In this document: one piece after another, positions 23,838 to 35,422 of the stretch
How the letters are laid out: each line of letters opens with the position of its first letter
How positions within the stretch are numbered: position 1 is the stretch's first letter
Assembly: GCA_950295325.1 (NCBI GenBank)
Contig: OX485806.1
Coordinates: 36,022,001 to 36,086,000, forward strand
DNA: 64,000 nt
DNA from: Polytrichum commune
Taxonomy: Eukaryota > Streptophyta > Polytrichopsida > Polytrichales > Polytrichaceae
Direction of reading: 5' to 3'
Program-made: the position numbers and the translations under genes
Notes under the pieces: generated by a model
What the model was told of the DNA's origin: nothing
Seen by the model: only the letters and a program-made list of their open reading frames with translations
Database searches by the model: none

Positions 23838-24323
23838 AAACAAATAAAGAAGAAAGCAAGAAAAAATAAAATAAAAAATTATATTTATAATACATGTCTA
23901 GCTCAATGTAAACACTTGTCTCAGGAAATAGGGATAGGGCCGGTTGGTTCTAAACAAACTTTCCTGCCTATGATAAAATCACCAGCAGCACCAAGTCATG
24001 TATACCATTATAACGCTCAAACGGACACAACGGGAATCGAACCCGGACCGTCCAAATGGTAGCACAAACGTTCCAACCAACCTTGGAACCATGACTTGGC
24101 GTCCTAAAACAAAGCCCACACAAATATATACCCATATGACCTACCTACACCTTTCGAGGTACTAGGACTTATCTTCAGTTACTAAAGTGTCTATTTCCGA
24201 AAGGGAAGAGTAGTCTTGCAACAATGGTCCTTTGTCCTGTGGGCTCTGGCCCATTGTCGAGACGAACAGACACTCAATTCACGCCGGCCCCTTGTAAAGG
24301 GCAGGTGTTCATATCTATCTATC
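23448..24323 (+). mobile_element. 5'-truncated non-LTR retrotransposon with 11-bp target duplication
   Basis: Flanked by TAACACGAACA at 23437-23447 and 24324-24334. It contains the end of an open frame followed by an A-rich stretch, a 3' non-coding region with a tRNA-like segment in antisense, and a terminal (ATCT)n tail (24312-24323). A coding 3' end, a simple-repeat tail and a variable-length target duplication are the signature of target-primed reverse transcription. Confidence 0.85.
24020..24112 (-). other. tRNA-like segment in the LINE 3' region (antisense)
   Basis: On the minus strand, GGTTCGATTCC is an exact match to a Pol III B box, with a T-arm-like CGGG/CCCG stem around it. TGGTTCCAAGG about 45 nt upstream resembles an A box. 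GTTC...GAAC forms a 4-bp D-stem, and GGAC...GTCC suggests part of an acceptor stem. The anticodon stem is poor and I cannot assign an anticodon, so this is a tRNA-derived relic rather than a working tRNA gene. Confidence 0.55.
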
Positions 24324-24809
24324 TAACACGAACATTTTTAAATGCTAAAGCGTGATTCTCTTCATAATCAAGTGTGCTCATTCTCATTCAAGAGCTTGTG
24401 AATTGGTATGGAGGTGACGATTGGGTAAATTATGCTCATGTGAGCCTTGGACTTCCACCCGGACTATGACGCATAAGGGTGGGGGTTTAAGGCTGACAAT
24501 TAGTATCTTGTATTTGAATTGTATTGTAGAGGATTGTTTCATGCTTATTTGTGTTGAAATGTAGTTTCCATGTGGGATACAAATGGATCTTAGCTAGCTA
24601 AGTGCTCACATGGCTAGATCCACTTAGCTCACTTGCTCACATGAGAAAATTTGAGGGAAAAATAATTGTGTTATGTCATAATTGAGAGCCCTCTAGGGTA
24701 TACTTAGTTCGATGAGATGGCCTCGGCAGATCTTTGGTTTGGTGGACACAACATGGTGTTTGTAAGGTAGAGGTGCCTTAGATGGACATTTTCCTCTGTG
24801 CATCCACCT

Positions 24810-25840
24810 CTCATAGGAGATGAAACACACAATTAGTGCAAGATGATTAGCAGATACAAACTGTGTCTGTAACCATTTGCCTCATACATTTTTTGAACTC
24901 ATATGAATATCTTATTCATTCAAAGTGAAGATTTGTGTGCTCATTTCACGCCATATAGGTTCCTCCAATCATGTTGATTGTTGACCCTAGAATGGTTGGC
25001 AAATTCTGAGCATGTTCAATCTCTTCAAAACATATGTTTATTTGATACCATTTCATAGATCCACACTTAACCACATAGCGCTCAAATATGGGTGTCCAAA
25101 TAATTGTCATGTTTGATTTAGGGATGTTTACCTTAGACATCTCATGGATGAAAATTGACATTTAGTCTCTAGTCCCCACCTTTACAAATGAAGCTCTACA
25201 CACAACACCACAAAATGAATTGAGACTTAAAATAGACTTGTGTCAGTCAAATACTTTTCTCTTTGCACTCACTTCTTGTAGAATTTGAAACATGTAGTTG
25301 GTGCTAGATAATCAACAAATCCAAATTGTGCCGGAGCTACTTGCTGCATAATTTTTTGGGTTCATATGAATATCTTATTCATTATTAGAGTGAAAAGTAT
25401 CATGCTCATTTATGGTCATATTGTGCTCCCCCCCCCCCAACAAATCATGTTGATGATTGAGCCTAGACAATCAACATATGTTTCTCCCGCACCCACTTCT
25501 TGTAGGATACAAAATGTGCAATTAGTGTGAGATAAATTCGCAAATCCAAGTCGTGCCCATGTACATTTGCCTCATAATTTCAAGAGCTTATATAATTATC
25601 CTATTCTTTATCAGAACAAAGATTCTTGTGCTCATTAAATGGTCATATAAGTTCTCCAAACTATGATGACAATTGAACCTATGACAATTAGCATATTTTG
25701 AACACGTAGTCCAATATCTTTTAGACACATGTCTTCTTGGTGACCTTTCTTAGGTCCACATCTATACATATATTGCTCAATTGTAGGTGTCTATATTATT
25801 GCTATGTTGGATTTAGACACGTCTACCTTATGTTTGTGGG
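24810..25840 (-). repeat. Three diverged tandem copies of a dispersed repeat
   Basis: Copies run about 24810-25160, 25255-25480 and 25485-25840. Shared blocks include GAACTCATATGAATATCTTA, TTGCCTCATA, ATCATGTTGATTGTTGA and, in copies 1 and 3, a GACGTGCCTA-family module read inverted (TGGATTTAGACACGTCTACC). The middle copy lacks that module. Confidence 0.65.
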
Positions 25841-25984
25841 CGAACCTCGCCTTTTGGGTCGTACATTGGATGTACACTTCGACGTTGCATTCGGTCTTGG
25901 ATGGAGACGCGATAGAGAATTCATTGGGGAACTTGTTCTTGGTCTCTTTTTGTGTTTTTTCAACAAGCTCGGGGTGCACAAATG

Positions 25985-27265
25985 AAAAGAAAATACACAC
26001 TCCCACACAACAAGTCGTGTAGGATGATTTGTTTACTTCTACCCTCTCACAAAACCCAATGTCCTTGTCCGTTCCATGGTGAGTGACACACGTGACACGC
26101 GTGACACTTACCCAAATATTGTATCTCTCTAGCAGCTTGGGCACCTTTCCACCTAATAATTAATCAAATTGCGAAAGTAAGTTAGGCAACCCATAAAATA
26201 ATATTCTAAAATTGGGTAGATTAAAAAAGTAATTAAAAATAAGTGAGACATTCATCCAAGTTGTTTTTATAATTCATGGATGGTTTTCCTAATTTCATCT
26301 ATAGCGGCTCCGATTAACCACGCGAATGTCACTTGCATTATTCTGATTTTAGGCACTCTTTGAATGTTATTTCTTTTTTTTTGGACACTCAACGAAATTA
26401 ATTTCCCAAAAATTTAGACACCTTTAAAATTAATTATTTTTTGCCCAAGCTCCTAGAGAACTACGGTATAGAGACTCAACTTGCCTACCTACTTTCCGAT
26501 CCCATTTCACTCACTTATTTATGTGCCAAGGGCACCCAATTGCCATGTGCTTGGGTGAAGCAAAAAAAAACTAGGTAAGAATAAGTGTTGTGGTGGAGGC
26601 CACAAGACAATGTGTTGCAAACTTGTTAAAATCGTCTGCATATTAGTATACCATTCCTAGGAACTCATAATTCATATGCATGAGTGTACGTGCCAATACG
26701 GCATGCACCAAAGCAATATCACATAAGTTGTGGGTCCCATGACGAGTGGTAAGTCTTTGTGCATTTTGTACTAGCACATGCACTTGTTTTTGACTTTACT
26801 ATACACAAGTTTTTGTGTGCATGGATCAATATCATAGGTTTCAAATGGTGGTTTGGGTGGGCTAAGGGTGAGTTTCCATGTAGGTCACTCACCCACTAGA
26901 TTCTAGATAATAGTGGGTTGGAGGTGCTTGCATGTAGTTAAGCACAAGCCGTTATCCAACCACATTTTGGTGGTTACTAGAATGTGGAGGGCCGTGGACA
27001 CCGGCCGCTAGACTTTCATGCGCTCACTAAAGAATCTTAAACATGCAAGTGCCGGGCACTAAAGGATTAATGACCACTTTTATGAGGAGGAGGAGGTGGT
27101 GGTTAATAGGTGGGCCGGGACTTAAGAAGATGGGAGTAGCTAGTTGGCACATATGAACCCTACCCCCACTAGATTTCCTCTGCATTTGGATGGGTTTGTC
27201 CTTATTCACACTAGAATTTGGTGGGCAAGCGGTCTATACGGAAACTTGCCCTAATAAGGTAAGAC
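25985..27265. other. No recognisable gene
   Basis: AT-rich with a GGAGGAGGAGG run near 27085; frames are short and unlike proteins. Confidence 0.5.
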
Positions 27266-27268
27266 TTA

Positions 27269-28948
27269 GGGCCGGTTTACACCATGGACCAGGAAGTCGC
27301 CCCATGGGGTTGTAAGAGTGTTGATTGGTTGTGAACTCGACCCGGGAGCACTTCATCAATTTACACCAAGGAAAAATGGGCAGAGTGACCATGGAGGTTG
27401 AGGTCCCCAAAAGACATATTCTAAAGCCTTACAAATCCACTTACATGGTCCATTGGGTTTTGCGGTGAGAGACCCAAGAGAGACGATTTGATAAGAAAAA
27501 GGCAGGGCCCATGATATAGAAATTCCGTTATAATAAAATTTTGATGAATTTTTTTGGGGGGATGTGGATGATATGGCGGCTCCCCTGTATTACAAAATAA
27601 CACTATAATTCAAAAAAACTAATATAACATCTAAATCCCAATTTTTTAAAATTTTAACTAAAGGCAATAAACTGTTAAATTAAATTCGTATAATTTTAAA
27701 TTATACTAAATTAATATGATGTTAAATTATACTAAATTGGTGCAATGTCAAAATATATTAAATCAGTAAAAATAAATTACATTAAATCACCTAAAACTTG
27801 TATGTGTGTGTGTATCTATATATATACTCGTTTGATTCTTATAATTGGAAAACAACCCAATCGTATAAACTTCCTGGCCATCTAAATTTATAATCACAAA
27901 ACATACAATCTAGTCTGACAATTCCATGTAGATTGTTGTATGGAACGACTTCCTACAATAATAGTCTTCTCCGCCGACTACTACAGCTAAAACATGAATA
28001 TGTGACCCGTCTATTACCCTTATAGTGTAAGGTAAACCATGTAGTTGTTCGAACCTTGAAGCTAAAATCCTAAATTGTGATTCATTCAGGGTTTGTACAA
28101 AAAATGGTTGCAAATGCTTCCTAATAGCTTTACAAAATTCCCTCGCTATTTTTGACAATATGCTCTTATGAACTCCGTATAAATCTCTTATGCTTTGAAG
28201 TCCATCGCCGACACCTAACCTATGTAGTGATATTGCTTCCTTTTTTGGTACCGGGACAGTAACCCTAAAACAAGTGTCATGTTTCTTCAAATACGGGCCC
28301 AACCTCTCAAAGTGAAAATATATATTACACTCGAGTTCATTTTCGAGTTTGTTTCTTGAGCTCTCTCTCCGTCCACGACCCACGACCCCAAAAACAAGCG
28401 GTCTACAAATCTAGACATCCGTTCTTGACTCCATATGCTTCTCTCTTTATGCTCCATACTCTCATAAACCAAGCTCAAAATTGTGAACTTATGCCACTCT
28501 CCTTGCAAAAGCAATGCTTGAATGTCCACAACATGCTTCACAAGCATGTACAAAAACATGTATAATCATAAGAGCAAATAAGGCTCCTCCTCCTCTCCTC
28601 CATTGCAACCATTCATGTTGAAATTCAAGGTGAAAACAACCGAAAACAACCGAAAACAAGAAGCGAGGCCAAGAGAAGACTAGTGAAGCCAAGAGAATGG
28701 TCAAAGTTAATTTCTTTTTTTAAAAAACTAACATCTTGGTGCATATATTAAAGAAAGCAACACCTTCATTTCTTGGTCCATGGTCATTCCTCTTGGTTCA
28801 CATTCGACTTACACCTAGTGAGGGGCTCAAGGCTTTCTAAAATGATTTTTTAAGAAGTTGGACCGTGGAAGTTGGACCATGAAATCAGACCATTGGAAAA
28901 GGCCATCTTCCATGGTCCAACTTCATGGTCCATGGTATAGCCCGGCCC
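27269..28948. mobile_element. PIF/Harbinger element, 1.68 kb, with transposase relic
   Basis: The left end, GGGCCGGTTTACACCATGGA, and the reverse complement of the right end, GGGCCGGGCTATACCATGGA, form terminal inverted repeats continuing to ...CCATGAAGT. Both ends are flanked by TTA (27266-27268 and 28949-28951), the PIF/Harbinger target duplication. A Harbinger transposase fragment on the minus strand occupies the middle. The inner right arm (28860-28935) contains repeated GTTGGACCATG motifs in both directions. An AT-rich tract with repeated TTAAATTATACTAAATT lies at 27620-27780. Confidence 0.85.
27910..28383 (-). pseudogene. PIF/Harbinger transposase (DDE_Tnp_4), N-terminal part
   Basis: A 157-codon open frame. 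Residues 55-88 form a helix-turn-helix (SIRDLYGVHKSILSKIAREF), and VIDGSHI at 123-129 carries the first catalytic Asp, followed by YYCRKSFHTTIYM (the YxRKxxxS-type motif of this family). A stop then interrupts a segment that still resembles the family (DGQEVYTIGLFSNYK), and the second Asp and the Glu are missing, so the protein ends before the catalytic site is complete. It is related to plant ALP1-like/HARBI1-type transposases but is inactive. Confidence 0.8.
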
Positions 28949-29215
28949 TTATACGAGCATCCAAAAATTAAATGAAAAGATTATTAAAATAGACTAAGAA
29001 AAATCATCCCGAGATTGAGCTATATGAGGTTTGGTGGGTTCCATTCTAATAGCACTACGTCTACATCAATGTTGAATTCTTTATTTTGGTGAAAGATGTA
29101 TTTTGTATGATATATGGAGACTCATTGTATACAATTGTGATAAAATAGTAGGGTTTCTAATTGACCATATTTGATAATGGTGTGTGGCCCATTCTATCTA
29201 GCTATAAACATATCT

Positions 29216-29375
29216 TAAGGTAACCTCATGTTGTGCATAACAATACTCAACACTAGGGTGTTGCACCTCTAGTGCCGGAAATCATATGAGAATCATTCCT
29301 CTGTTATGTTAGGATACCCTTGCAAAATGAACAATATTCAATACAAGGGTCAACTGGCCATTGGACCAAACCTAT
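29216..29375. repeat. Dispersed repeat, paired with 20860-21015
   Basis: CATAACAATACTCAACACTA, GGGTGTTGCACCTCTAGTGC, CAAAATGAACAATATTCAAT, ACAAGGGTCAAC. Confidence 0.6.
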
Positions 29376-30521
29376 GACCTTTGTGCTCAATATTTTTCCA
29401 TTAATTATTCCACCCACCCACCTTGCATACCGGGGCCCATGCAAATGCTAGGCTACCATCTGGCCAACTACATGGGGCATGAATAAGTGATGCTTGATCC
29501 TCACATCTAGGCCCACCCCATATAGGGTCCAACCGCACATAGGTATAAGAGTTATTGCATGGTATACCTATTGAATAAGTATTTGCACCGAATTGATATG
29601 AACAATACAACATTGGTTGGCAACTATTGTTTTGCAAAACGCATATTAGCTTACACCATTGTGTGATCCTACTCTTTGGCTCAATATACAAACACTTAAT
29701 TTGTTGAGAAAATATGCCACATGTCCTCCTCACATTGATTGAGGTATCATCAAATCCCACATGGAAACTACGTTGGAGAGCCAAATAGTGACATAAGATA
29801 CCTTGAAAGAGTGCACAACATTTGGAAGAGTAAGCTAAGACTTGTGATGTTGGAAAGGGTAAAACAATTGATTTTATTGTCATTATCAACATATGAGTCC
29901 CAGACAATCATCATGCGTTGGTGTAGGAAATATGCTAATCCATCATTGTGATAGATTCTTCAGATTTTCTAGTGATGCGAGACAATTGCATATGACTCAT
30001 ATACTTGTTATAGGGTGTGTTTGTGAAGGCTTCACCTAGCCCGGTCAGAGGTACACCATAAGGTGCTTTGTGGTTCATCATTTTCAATGCCAAAGTATGA
30101 ATTCCACATGCGATTTGAATGGTTTCAAGCAATGTAAGACTGCCATGTGGCAACTTCTAATCGCTAAAAGGTGAAGCACTTTATGGTAGCTTATCTCTAG
30201 TACGGTGAAAGGGAGGGTCACATGGACCGGAAGGTTCTGAAATACCTTCAAACTTGTGTGATGAGAAAGTGATGAAGTGTAACAACTTTATTGGGCTTTG
30301 GCATTGGAGGTATCTGGACACCATAGAGCACTCTCTATTTTGAAAAAATGAACGCCTTCCTTCAAAATTTACTACATGTCATGTTCACATTGGCTAAGAC
30401 CTAGTTGTATACATGTGAAAATTATATTTTGACACTTGTACAAATGAACATAGAGCCCTCTATGGTATATTGGTCACAACCTCCATTCAATGAACAATTG
30501 CATAACGTATTGTCAAGTCCA
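29376..30521. other. No recognisable gene
   Basis: A 168-codon minus-strand open frame (29401-29907) exists, but it has no family resemblance and lies between dispersed repeats; I treat it as chance. Confidence 0.45.
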
Positions 30522-30926
30522 AGGGCCAGTTCACACGGGGTTCCAAGTCCCAAGTTCCAAGTCCCATTCACGTTAGCAAGTCCCAACATGGAGGCAAAGT
30601 CCCAACTTGTGAGCCTCAAGTAATCACTAAAATATGATTAATTATCATTAAAATCAGATGTTGATTATTTTATGAAAAATATTTGCGGGACTTGGGGTTG
30701 AGAGTTGGGTCTAGCATTTCGCTCGACCCAATTTGCAACACAAGTCTTCAAGCCTCACCTCCAAAAGTTGTTGCCATGTAGGCATCCATGCCATAGTTGG
30801 GACTTAGGACTTGGGACCCCATGTGAAGTGGTAAGTCCCAACTTCCATGCTCTCAACGGCTGAGTTTGCATGGATTGACCTCATGACTTGGGACTTAGGA
30901 CTTGGGACATCGAGTGAACTGGCCCT
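30522..30926. mobile_element. Fold-back MITE with GGGCC ends, about 405 bp
   Basis: Ends are AGGGCCAGTTCACACGGGGT and, reverse-complemented, AGGGCCAGTTCACTCGATGT. Both arms are full of CCAAGTCCCA / TGGGACTTGG repeats, so it folds over a long stretch. The end sequence suits PIF/Harbinger, but the flanks (CAA and TAG) do not show a clean TTA pair. Confidence 0.75.
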
Positions 30927-32424
30927 AGTCATATAGTGTGGCACACAATACTTCTCTAGAGCCCACACTAATTTTCAACCCACACCAAATTTATAGTTTG
31001 AAATTAGTGTTGGCACGCTAATTGTTTTTTAGGAAATCGATGTGGGCAAAATTTGAGATTCTGTTACTTTTGATGCAAGACGACAATTTTGGGTTGTGTA
31101 AGATATTGGTTGCAAGTCTCAAGGAAGATTGAGGGGAATACATGGGTCTTAGACCCACGTTAATTCCATCACGAGTTGACAATTAGAGTGGCCCATGTGA
31201 GTTCCATCATGAGTTGACAATTAGAGTGGCCCACATTAATTATTTCCAAGCTAATTTTCCACCCACACTAATAGGCTCATTCAATTTAGCTTTGGAAAAC
31301 TTAAGATCACAACTAGTTGTTTCCGGATCTCCATGTTGGTCAATGTGGACTCTATGTTATAAATATGTTTACAACATGCAACATGCCCTTTTACTTGCAA
31401 CATGCCCTTCACTTGCAACACAATGTACTTTGAGTTTTGCCACGGCAATACACCAAAGTGAAAGTGTTGATCTCCCTTAAGGCACAACCTGTAGAATTTA
31501 TTATGTATTTATTTGGTTGGAGGTAGCCTAGAGGTTGTATAGGCTCAAAGGAATAACTATTTCAACCTCAAAGTAGGACAATTGGTAAGTTCGTTATATA
31601 GCGGAATGCTAATGGAACTCACTATGTTATAGGTAGGAGTAGACTTGCTCAAGGTATAAACAACTAGAAGATGTCAATTTTAATTAGTGTGGATTATCCT
31701 TTAGAATCCCACAATGTTATGACTTATTGCGCAAAACGTATTTGCTTACCATCAATCTTTTGTTATGTTTCATGAATAATGTACTTGTGTTCTCACCGTA
31801 GAAAGTTGACAACCATGCTTGAGAAAATTTAACCACCACGTGACTCTAATTGGTTCTTTCCATTGATTGAGAGGACATTGTGCAATAGAAGTTGCTCAAG
31901 TTTGGGTTTGGACCAACCATGGAAATGGATGTACGACCTATGTGTACACAATCTCTATGAGTACTCATCAAGTCTTAAGCTCGTTTGTTACATATTTATA
32001 GGGTTCAAAATTTAGCAAGTATTTTATCTTATGTCAACAAGTATATAAAAAGTATATTCATATGTGACAATGATGACCACAATACCAAGTATGTATATGC
32101 ATCCAAGGATACCCAAGCTAAGTTTTAAACATGACTATTCAATTTTATTAAGGTCTTCACCCAATCTAAAAAGAGCACTTGACGGAGTGAGTTGATTTTA
32201 GAGAGAGATTAGTTTTGATACAATTGACTAAAAATGGAATTATGTAACTCAAACACATGTGTTTGTGCATGGAAAGGCATATTATAGGGCCTCTCTTGAA
32301 CACGTAGGGAGTTCATACTTGGCTCAATAAAAGGTCTCCATGTTACTATAGACCCTTATATCCAACTTAAGGGATTGAAATGACCTATGTATATCACATG
32401 GATACCTCGATCCCGAGAAAACTT
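30927..32424. other. No recognisable gene
   Basis: It contains a short direct repeat (TGAGTTGACAATTAGAGTGG at about 31174 and 31211) and AACATGCCCTT duplicates near 31380-31400. Confidence 0.5.
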
Positions 32425-32560
32425 TGCTGACATAGACGTGCCTAAATCCAACACAACAATAACTTGAACATTTATATTGAGTGATATAGTACTAGATATG
32501 GATCTAAGAACAAACATCAAAATACTCATGTCTAAAAGAGATTGGACTAGGTACGTGGTC
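32425..32560 (+). repeat. Dispersed repeat (GACGTGCCTA family)
   Basis: CATAGACGTGCCTAAATCCA, GATATGGATCTAAGAACAAA, CTCATGTCTAAAAGAGATTG, GACTAGG. The copy is shortened at its 3' end. Confidence 0.6.
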
Positions 32561-32734
32561 AGCAAGCATCGTAATTACTTAACAACGTCTAACTTATTCC
32601 CCCACTTGGAGAAACGGTGCCACCGAAGCCCAGGAAACTCAATACATTTATCAATTCATTGAATAAATAAGTAATGAAAGTACTAAGTAAATAGCTAAAT
32701 GAATGAAGTAAATTTATGCTACGATGGTTTGTTG

Positions 32735-33268
32735 AGTCCATCGTGTTTCCGTGAAGCTGCTTTTCGTCTCTCCGTGTCGCCATAGCCACCGCCTCCGACA
32801 CCCTCCTTCTCTCTTCCCTCTCCGCAATACTCCAACGCTCCCCCCATACCACATACGCTTCGATCGAAAATTATCTTCCGGTTCCAGCCATAGTCTTCTT
32901 AACGAATTTGGTCCAGTAATCACTCTAAAATGCTGTTCCGAACAGCGGCGCCTCCTTTGTACTTGTTGCAATAATTGGCTGTAAGGCTCCAGGAATAACT
33001 TGGAGCCGCTTCGATGTTTGTGAAATCCTAAATATGCACTGAAGGCGGATTTGATGAGGATTGGATGAGTGTGCGAGTGAGTGATTTAGTGATTACACTG
33101 AGCTTGTTTCGATGAGCTTCATCAGGGTTTGGTTTCTGGAGTTCATGGTTCGAGGTTAACATGGTGGCCTGGGAGCATGGAGGGATGGAGCTGGAAGGAA
33201 TTAGGGGATGATAGGCGGATTTTGGAATTTCTCCGGCTCTAGATTGAGCACCGGTGTAATAACCTCTG
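32735..33268 (+). promoter_or_regulatory. Probable promoter / 5' leader region of the ARO gene
   Basis: This stretch is richer in C and G than its surroundings and contains pyrimidine-rich runs (for example CTCCTTCTCTCTTCCCTCTC near 32800), as plant 5' leaders often do. It ends at a good donor-like site (CTCTG then GTAAGC at 33269). A non-coding first exon spliced to the acceptor before 34624 is a reasonable model, but it is inferred and not proven. Open frames on the minus strand here match no family I recognise. Confidence 0.35.
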
Positions 33269-34340
33269 GTAAGCTTCATGTGTCCAATCTTAAGTGTCCA
33301 TTCAGTGGTTTGTTCTTCCTGTTCATTGAATTTGCGGATGTCCTTAATGGTCTTCTGTTCTTGTAAGCATGAAAAGCCTATACGGGAAGCTGAAAGCTGT
33401 GATGGCCACTTCCTGCCTAAATTTAGTGCTAAGGAGAGTTCATCGGTACAAAATTTTCTCCGCGTTGTGAATTCTCTCTTACGAAAACGGAGCATTGCCC
33501 TTGCTCTGTGAAGATGCCAATGAGGTTGCAAAATTGGCTTCAGCTTGATATGTGTGTGGACAACATAGACGTCATAGCAAACGCTTACTTGAAACTTAGG
33601 TTGAATGGGCGTGGGATAAGTTAGGATCGGTGTAATGTCTACCTGTGGTGAGTTTCTTGTGTCCAATCTTGTGCCCACCCAGTGGTTTGCTCACCCTGTT
33701 CATTAGAGTTTCGGATGTCTTCAATGGCCTTATGTCTTGTAAGCATGAATGGCCTCTATGGGAAGCTGAAAGTGGGGATGGCCACTTTCTGCCTGAATCT
33801 AGTGCTAAGGAGAGTTCATTGGTACAGAATTCCCTCATGTGAATTTTGTCTACGAAGGTGGAGCATTGCTCTTGCTCTGTAAAGATGCCAGTGAGGTCGT
33901 AAATTGGCATCACCTGGACATGTGTGTCCCTCCATCATAGCAAAAAGCTTACTTGAAACTTAAGCTGAATGTGTGTGGGATTTGTATGATCGATGTAACA
34001 TCGGCCACTGGTAAGCTTCTTGTGTCCATTTGTTTTCCTTATCCTGTTCATTGGATTTTTGAATGTATTTAATGGCCTTATGTTCTTTTAAGCATGAACA
34101 GCCTATACGGGAAGCTGAAAGCAGGGATGGCCACTTCCTTCCCGAATTTAGTGTTGAGTGTCTTTGATTGGTACAAAATTCCGTGTTGTGTTTTCTCCCT
34201 ACGATGGTGGAGCATTGCGATTGCTCTGATTAGATGCCCGTGAGGTTGCAAATTGGCCTCCTCTGGACTTATAGGAGTCCCTGCATCATAGCAAAGGCTT
34301 ACTTGAAACTTAGGCTGAATGAGTGCGGGATAAGTTGGGC
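33254..34340 (+). repeat. Three-copy tandem array (about 360 bp units) upstream of ARO
   Basis: Units start at about 33254, 33630 and 33993. Shared blocks in order include GGTAAGCTTCTTGTGTCC, CCTGTTCATTGGA, TGTAAGCATGAA, GGGAAGCTGAAAG, GATGGCCACTT, GGAGCATTGC and CTTACTTGAAACTTA. Copies differ by many substitutions and small indels, so the duplication is not recent. Each unit opens with a donor-like sequence (GTAAGC, GTGAGT, GTAAGC at 33269, 33648 and 34011). The array lies between the putative leader and the first coding exon. Confidence 0.9.
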
Positions 34341-34645
34341 ACCTTGATGTTTCGATTACACATGTATCTAAGTCTTTCTAAACGGTCTTAAACAAGGGGA
34401 GCTGTAATTTCTTCAAAAGAGGTTCTTCTGCTTCATACTGCATGCATTACCCTGGTTTAGGGATCTATGTTCCTCCTGGCTTTGCAATAGAGAAGTCTTA
34501 TGCAATAGGTGGTGATTCACATAGCAGACACATCCAGGTGTGCATGCTTTTAAACATGCAGCTTCTGATTTGATGCACAATGTGTGTGATTGAAGTATGA
34601 ATTGATTGGAATTGTGTGTGCAGGGGCAGAAAAGGAGCAGCTCAG

Positions 34646-35422
34646 ATGGATTCCAGGATGCAGTTCAGCATTTACGCAAATGAGCAAAAAGTTGAGGAAT
34701 TGTTGAAATACCCAATAAATTTGACAGATTTGGTTCAGAAGGCAGTTGAGGAGACTGAGTCCTTCAAGCAAGAGTGTGCAGAGGTGAGCAGGAAAGCCAA
34801 GGTTCTTGGAAATCTGCTACGGAAAGCAGCTCGGTTCTCGAATTTCAACCCTGCAGGTCTTTATGAGAGTCCAACACGCAGGATTGTAGTGGAGGTTGAG
34901 AAGACACTCGAGAAAGCGCACACTCTGGTGAAGAAATGCAAGAGGAGTGGGATGCTGAAGAGAGTGATCACGATCACAAATATTTCAGATTTCAGGAGGT
35001 TGAATCAGCGTTTAGATAATTCGACCGTTGATGTTCAATGGCTGCTGAACATTTCTGAGAGTGGCAATGAACGCGCAGACTTTACAGGCCTGCCTCCCAT
35101 TGCCTCTACTGACCCCATTCTGGCCATGGTGTGGGAGCAAGTATCAATTGTGCAAAACAGTCCTCTGGATGAGAAAGCAACAGCGGCCTCATATTTGGCC
35201 GATCTTGCCAAGGATCCGCGGAATGCGAAAATCATTGTGGAGGAAGGTGGGGTGCAACCTTTATTGCGATTGCTTCGAGATGGAAATGTTGGTGCACAAG
35301 AAGAGGCTGCCAGAGCTTTGGGTTGTTTAGCAGGTGATATGGAGCGCATACGAAAAATGCGATCGGAAGGTGCCATTTCTGCATTTGTGCAAATACTGGG
35401 GCACGGATCGATGAAAGTTCAG
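34646..35422 (+). other. ARO exon 1 (coding part)
   Basis: 259 codons, from the chosen ATG to the codon CAG before the donor GTCAGT. It encodes the ARO N-terminal region and the first ARM repeats. The reading frame continues after the donor for a few codons to a stop at 35473, so intron retention would truncate the protein shortly after the third visible ARM block. Confidence 0.85.

Noticed and set aside
24020-24112. Functional tRNA gene
   Set aside because: The B box is good, but the anticodon stem-loop does not fold properly and the segment lies in a LINE tail.
29401-29907. 168-codon minus-strand ORF
   Set aside because: Longest frame in its region, but the translation has no domain-like pattern, the composition equals the flank, and it overlaps repeats; treated as chance.
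33028-33678. 216-codon minus-strand ORF upstream of ARO
   Set aside because: It reads antisense through the tandem array; its internal similarity to the 33596-33913 frame comes from the DNA repeat, not from a protein family.
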